Translations under genes and position numbers: made by a program | Shown here: positions 9,201 through 11,748 of the stretch, one piece after another | Position numbering within the stretch: the first letter of the stretch is position 1 | Layout of the letters: every line of letters begins with the position of its first letter | Origin: Pseudomonadota bacterium | GTDB lineage: Bacteria > Pseudomonadota > Gammaproteobacteria > Xanthomonadales > Xanthomonadaceae | Assembly: GCA_023444765.1 (NCBI GenBank) | Contig: JAEXLY010000115.1 | Location: 1 to 11,748, forward strand | Direction of reading: 5' to 3' | Length of the DNA: 11,748 nucleotides | Notes under the pieces: model-generated | Told to the model about the DNA's origin: nothing | The model's input: the letters and a program-made list of their open reading frames with translations, nothing else | The model's database searches: none

Positions 9201-10141
9201 TACCAGGGATCGAACACCAGCCAGGCATGCCAGACCCCGAGATAGAGCGCGGCGGTGACGATCCCCAGGTCCGCGCGGTCGCTGGTCCAGCGCGCGGGCA
9301 GCCAGCCCACGGCGGTGCCGAACACGCCCGGCAGGCGCTCGAACCGCGCCAGGCCCAGTGCCCCGAGCATCGAGGCCAGCGCCAGCGCCAGGATCGTCGC
9401 CAGCGCCGCCAGCACCACCCGCCGCGGTGGCTGCGGCGGCTCGTCGCCACGCGGTTGCGGGTGGCGGTTGGCCCAGGTACTGACCCAGGCCAGCAGCACC
9501 ACCGCGAGCATGCCGGTGAGGCCGGCGAGCGACAGCGCCAGCGTCGGGTTGCGGCTCCCCAGCGCGTCGGCGCCGGCATACAGCAGCAGCGGCAACAGGC
9601 ACAGCGCAAGGATCAGCGCGCACAGCTGCGTCTGCACCAGCAGCACGTTGCGCACATAGGTGCCGGCCATGCCGAGCGTGTCGCCCGAGAACGGGGATTT
9701 GCGCGGCGCCAAGTAGTTGCTGTACTCGCGCAGGTGCCGGACCGGACGCGTGCCCGCCCCGTCGCCCGCATCGCCACCGCCGCCGGCGGCAAGGGCCGCG
9801 AACGCCGCGTCGAACCCGTGGCGGCGGACCAGCGCCTGCAGGAAGCCGCCGATGTAGCCACCACCCGACACCGTGGACTGGTAGTGGAAGCAGCGCAGCA
9901 GCCCGAGACGGGCCAGCGCCTGCAGCACGCCCAGCCCGAAGGTCGCGCTGCGGATGCCGCCGCCCGAGAGCGCCAGGCCCCAGGCTTCGACGGTCGCCGG
10001 CGCCTGGTCGGCGCGGGTCCCGAGGATGGTGCGCAGTTCGGCCCTGCGCACGGAGGCCAGGTCGGGCGCGGCAGGGGTGGCGCTCCAGCGCGCCTTCAGG
10101 GCCGTTGGCAACAGCTTGGACAGTCGCACCGCATCCTCCAT
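6263..10141 (-). CDS. Large membrane-embedded patatin-like phospholipase
   Basis: This 1292-residue protein carries a patatin Ser-Asp dyad, so it is probably a lipid acyl hydrolase at the inner membrane. The N-terminal part has the oxyanion loop GGGIR (60-64) and the nucleophile elbow STVSGGGYIGG with Ser92; position -2 is Thr instead of the usual Gly. HLREYSNYLAPRKSPFSG (136-153) looks like a family signature. About ten hydrophobic helices follow between roughly 164 and 572, then EFSLNAFYRNRLVRCYLG (576-593). The catalytic Asp lies in SDGGHFENLGLYELVRRR (782-799; Asp783), followed by KCRVDFGAEIDID (825-837). An even helix number would put Ser92 and Asp783 on the same side of the membrane. 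Residues from about 930 to the end are an unrecognised soluble tail. ATG 10141 has only a weak purine-rich stretch upstream. The gene diverges from the SGNH hydrolase gene and precedes the serine hydrolase gene on the same strand. The substrate is unknown. Confidence 0.93.
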   Translation of the reverse strand: MEDAVRLSKLLPTALKARWSATPAAPDLASVRRAELRTILGTRADQAPATVEAWGLALSGGGIRSATFGLGVLQALARLGLLRCFHYQSTVSGGGYIGGFLQALVRRHGFDAAFAALAAGGGGDAGDGAGTRPVRHLREYSNYLAPRKSPFSGDTLGMAGTYVRNVLLVQTQLCALILALCLLPLLLYAGADALGSRNPTLALSLAGLTGMLAVVLLAWVSTWANRHPQPRGDEPPQPPRRVVLAALATILALALASMLGALGLARFERLPGVFGTAVGWLPARWTSDRADLGIVTAALYLGVWHAWLVFDPWYSRRVARGDAPPPPLQRHPWRFVLGTVGAAAFAGMAIVLLRGWLSGWAAVPGGLWHVLVAGPLLVVSAVVLTAIVHLGLAGPAMSDLQREIWARVGGKTCAVVALGMTLALSLVVYGPWLLRLGAGQGLRALSGIGWAGALAWLATTGVGLLAAHGVRAGHGGSKRWRLLDLVARLAPWVFVLGLLVALSLAGQVLLQAAGPALERLAGGVPGEVAAAGLQRLDLHLAVLASAVAAYPRALALLVLAALGTWLLLGWAVDVNEFSLNAFYRNRLVRCYLGASNDQRNPEPTTNFDLQDDLVLADLVEVQRLDGARPLYPLIGTALNLVAAKQLDWQDRKAASFCLTPGWCGHLPPDSRPGEPPIGDRAAATAGTARAGPAAGHDPLAASLTLGAAMAISGAAVNPNMGYHSSPAVTFLLTLFDARLGWWLPNPRHPEHPRADSAPFFGRWLLAELLGRTHAGGKFVHLSDGGHFENLGLYELVRRRCRFILCVDAAADAARAFGDLGNAVHKCRVDFGAEIDIDVAALAPRADGLSERSCAVGRIAYADGSSGTLLYLKPSLTGEEPADIAHYARSHACFPHEPTSDQYFDEAQFESYRRLGEDIATRALAPVLERIGAEPGAPRQDELGLHDSALKEKLLIALRQRWVAPVPGVPDRFALHGRALARLLRQLRETPALAVLDAQFHPAWTDLVAGVPMAEGELPPPPLQRRTALPAPEDFRACFYFCQELIRLMEAVYHDLDLEHAWDHPDNRGWLNAFRHWSWAPMFRIAWIVGAPMIGARFVAFCQQRLDLPRLDNDDDDRRRVLRLERLQPDAGEDWRGLCDRLAAQGTINHVEHSILLADPLCAHAVRPTHLYLLRLHWPAALVGDAGALGDTTLGVAAMAEGTLRLLRIQDHVRRLGLATEFLRLLLNRQVVDAVDIRGGWYGLGGVCRNRTAARVQDWLEDALALARQRRRARSEAVNAARQARRAAMPPAG

Positions 10142-10174
10142 GTGCGAGTGGGCGATCCCCCGCGGCCACTGTAG

Positions 10175-10236
10175 TGCAAACGTACCGTGGTGCGGCGCGG
10201 GGACGTGACCGCCGCATCCGGCGTGGTGCGTTTGCA
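10175..10236. repeat. Inverted repeat in the divergent intergenic region, possible operator
   Basis: TGCAAACGTACC (10175-10186) is matched in inverted orientation by GGTGCGTTTGCA (10225-10236), 11 of 12 bases, with centres 50 bp apart. A perfect 9-bp direct repeat, CGTGGTGCG, sits at 10186-10194 and 10222-10230, next to or overlapping the arms. The pair lies between two diverging genes. Just beyond the left arm, the minus strand reads TACAGT (complement of 10168-10173), a possible -10 for the patatin-like gene, so a regulator bound to the arm could control it. On the + strand only weak elements (TTGGCC 10250-10255, CATCAT 10272-10277) are visible for the SGNH gene. Function is inferred from position and symmetry. 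I see nothing else in this 196-bp gap apart from the SGNH ribosome binding site. Confidence 0.4.
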
Positions 10237-10325
10237 GCCCAGGGGCGGTTTGGCCGGGACACGGTTCCTGCCATCATCGAGGTGTCTGCACGCACGGGGC
10301 GCTCCGATCGTCCCCACCCGTGCCC

Positions 10326-10330
10326 GGAGG
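10326..10330 (+). promoter_or_regulatory. Ribosome binding site fixing the SGNH hydrolase start
   Basis: GGAGG lies 7 nt before ATG 10338. An in-frame GTG at 10320 would lengthen the protein by six residues, but it overlaps this site on the wrong side and has no purine-rich sequence of its own, so ATG 10338 is preferred. Confidence 0.75.
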
Positions 10331-10337
10331 GAAACGC

Positions 10338-11219
10338 ATGGCGCTCAGGCGCATCTACGACAACTGGCAGCAGGTGCGCGCCGCCAGCGGCACGCCCCGA
10401 TCGCGCCAGCGCCGCGAGTGGGACGCCTACCTGGAGCAACGACCGCTGATCGCCTACTGGGGCGACTCGTGGTTCAGCACGCCGCTGTACCGCAACCTGT
10501 GCTGGAACAGCTTCGCGCGCATCGACGGCATGTCGATCCGGCTCGGCGGCCCCGGACTCACCGCCGCGCAGATGCTCACCCCCGCGGCCTGCCGCGACAA
10601 CGCCGAACGTTTCGCCGCGCGCGGCTTCGACCTGCTGTGCCTGAGCATCGGCGGCAACGACTGCCTCGGCGATCGCCTGGCCGCGGTCTTCTCCGGCGCG
10701 TCGCGCATGGACGCCGATGCGGCGTTCGACCGCGTGGTCGACAGCGGCGTCTTCGAGCGTCTGCGCGCGCGCTATGGGCTGGTCCTGTCGGCGATGTCCG
10801 GCGTCGAGGGCCTGCGGGTGGTCGGACATGGCTACGCGCCGCTGTCGCGCCATGCCATCGGCAAGGAGGGCGGACTGACGGTACGCAACCTCGGCCTGGC
10901 GGCGATGGTGATGGGCACCGTCGGCCCGTGGCTGTGGCCGGTGATGCGTCCGGTGCTCGGCAGCAAGGCCGAGGCCGAACGGTTCGCCTGGCGCCTGCTG
11001 GTGGACGGCTTCCGCGACCAGGTCCTGGCACCCAGCCGCGCGGCCTGGCCGCACCTGTTCTCCTACGCCGACTTCTCCGCCCTGGACTCCATCGACGACC
11101 GCACGTTCTGGTATGACGAGATCCACCCCACCGAGGCCGGCTTCGCCGTGCTCGCCACCGGCTTCAATGCGATGCTGCGCGCAGCGCTGCCGGCGCCCAA
11201 GCGCGCTGCCGTGCGCTGA
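10338..11219 (+). CDS. SGNH/GDSL-type hydrolase
   Basis: This 293-residue protein of the SGNH esterase/lipase superfamily shows the block residues in order: WGDSWF (41-46) with nucleophile Ser44; the Gly-containing stretch LGGPGLTAAQ (69-78) as a candidate block II; SIGGNDCLG (103-111) with Asn107 as the oxyanion residue; and DEIHPTEAGF (260-269) with catalytic Asp260 and His263. It lacks a signal peptide, so it is predicted to be cytosolic, although NLGLAAMVMGTVGPWLWPVM (184-203) is hydrophobic enough to be a lid or membrane-contacting segment. Members cleave esters of many kinds (lipids, acetylated sugars, thioesters), so the substrate is open. It diverges from the patatin-like phospholipase gene, and the lipoprotein gene starts 81 bp after its stop. 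Co-transcription with the lipoprotein gene is possible, but the gap leaves room for a separate promoter, of which I see only a weak TATGGT at 11262-11267. Confidence 0.88.
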   Translation: MALRRIYDNWQQVRAASGTPRSRQRREWDAYLEQRPLIAYWGDSWFSTPLYRNLCWNSFARIDGMSIRLGGPGLTAAQMLTPAACRDNAERFAARGFDLLCLSIGGNDCLGDRLAAVFSGASRMDADAAFDRVVDSGVFERLRARYGLVLSAMSGVEGLRVVGHGYAPLSRHAIGKEGGLTVRNLGLAAMVMGTVGPWLWPVMRPVLGSKAEAERFAWRLLVDGFRDQVLAPSRAAWPHLFSYADFSALDSIDDRTFWYDEIHPTEAGFAVLATGFNAMLRAALPAPKRAAVR

Positions 11220-11300
11220 ACGCAGACTGGCTGGACACGGCCGGCTTCAGGAAGGCGGCGCTATGGTCGCCCTCCCCACAACCGCAAAGGAGATTCCGCC

Positions 11301-11717
11301 ATGGCAGGTTCGATCTTTTCTCCCGCACTGCGCAGCGCGCTGTTGTCCACGTCCCTGGTCGCGCTGCTTGGCGCCTGCAGCCAGGACCGCGACCCGGGCG
11401 ACGCCTACGCCGCTCCGGACGGGGCCGCCGAAGCCTCCGGGACCGCCGACCCCTCGACGGCATCGCGCGCGAGGCCGGATGCGGCTGCGCAGGCCCCGGA
11501 CACCGGCGACGCCGCCATCTGCAACGGCGAGGCCGTGCAGGCCCTGGTCGGCCAGGAAGCCACGGAGACGGTCGTCGCCCAGGCCACCGCCGACAGCGGC
11601 GCCACCAGCGTGCGCGTGCTGGGTCCGGACGACATGGCGACCATGGATTTCCGCGGTGACCGCCTGACGATCACCACCGATGCCGGCGACATCATCCGCA
11701 CGCTCAGCTGCGGCTGA
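11301..11717 (+). CDS. I78-family peptidase inhibitor lipoprotein
   Basis: This 138-residue protein has a lipoprotein signal peptide with lipobox LLGAC, giving Cys26 as the lipidated residue. Ser at +2 favours transport to the outer membrane under the E. coli sorting rule. A low-complexity Ala/Pro/Asp/Gly linker spans about 27-70. The C-terminal 65 residues match the Inhibitor I78 (elastase/subtilisin inhibitor) pattern: CNGEAVQALVGQ beginning at Cys74, then SVRVLGPDDMATMDFRGDRL at 103-122 and IIRTLSCG to the end. Cys74 and Cys137 should form the family disulfide. The likely role is protection of the envelope from endogenous or foreign serine proteases; no target can be read from sequence. 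AAAGGAGA at 11286-11293 lies 7 nt before ATG 11301, supporting this start. The family is common in Xanthomonadaceae, so it need not be functionally tied to the hydrolases upstream. Confidence 0.9.
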   Translation: MAGSIFSPALRSALLSTSLVALLGACSQDRDPGDAYAAPDGAAEASGTADPSTASRARPDAAAQAPDTGDAAICNGEAVQALVGQEATETVVAQATADSGATSVRVLGPDDMATMDFRGDRLTITTDAGDIIRTLSCG

Positions 11718-11718
11718 G
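11703..11718 (+). terminator. Small hairpin across the inhibitor gene stop codon
   Basis: CTCAGC (11703-11708) pairs with GCTGAG (11713-11718), leaving the loop TGCG, which in RNA is a UNCG tetraloop closed by a C-G pair, an unusually stable type. The stem includes the TGA stop. No T-tract follows before the window ends, so it is only a weak terminator candidate. It could stabilise the RNA 3' end or be coincidental. Confidence 0.25.
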
Positions 11719-11748
11719 TCCCGCCGCCGGGCCCGCGCAGTCGCGGCG

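Noticed and set aside
7455..11126. Minus-strand open frame of 1223 codons spanning the SGNH gene, the divergent gap and half of the patatin-like gene
   Set aside because: It runs antisense to one real gene and out of frame with another, has low-complexity Arg/Ala/Gly composition, and shows no domain.
1..11748. CRISPR arrays, tRNA genes, insertion sequences or attachment sites
   Set aside because: No regularly spaced repeats, cloverleaf-like sequence, transposase motifs or flanking terminal repeats were seen by eye on either strand.

Overview
The window is very GC-rich, with codons ending almost always in G or C. The proteins resemble those of Xanthomonadaceae-type gammaproteobacteria (Lysobacter, Luteimonas or Pseudoxanthomonas). 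That placement is an inference from protein style and was not tested by a search. I see no tRNA, rRNA, CRISPR array, insertion sequence or phage gene, so this looks like ordinary chromosome.

Layout. Positions 1-126 are a leader with one AT-rich island that may hold a promoter. Positions 127-3834 (+) encode a fused, 1235-residue indolepyruvate:ferredoxin oxidoreductase-type enzyme. A single-span membrane protein of unknown function (3855-4493, +) follows 20 bp later behind a good ribosome binding site, probably in the same transcript. It meets a convergent pair of minus-strand genes across only 12 bp. These are an exported serine hydrolase of the beta-lactamase/class C PBP fold (4506-6179) and, upstream of it, a very large membrane-embedded patatin-like phospholipase (6263-10141). 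A 196-bp divergent intergenic region (10142-10337) carries an imperfect inverted repeat with 12-bp arms. A cytosolic SGNH/GDSL hydrolase (10338-11219, +) and an I78-family protease-inhibitor lipoprotein (11301-11717, +) complete the window.

How the genes may work together. The oxidoreductase would remove 2-oxo acids left after aromatic or branched-chain amino acid transamination by converting them to acyl-CoA. The right half holds three unrelated serine-hydrolase folds: patatin, SGNH and beta-lactamase-like. With the I78 inhibitor this suggests envelope lipid or peptide turnover and protease control, but nothing in the sequence shows that these genes form one system. The most unusual objects are the patatin protein, whose catalytic Ser and Asp are separated by about 690 residues including roughly ten membrane helices and which ends in a 360-residue tail I do not recognise, and the inverted repeat in the divergent promoter region. 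I found no convincing evidence of a wholly new system.
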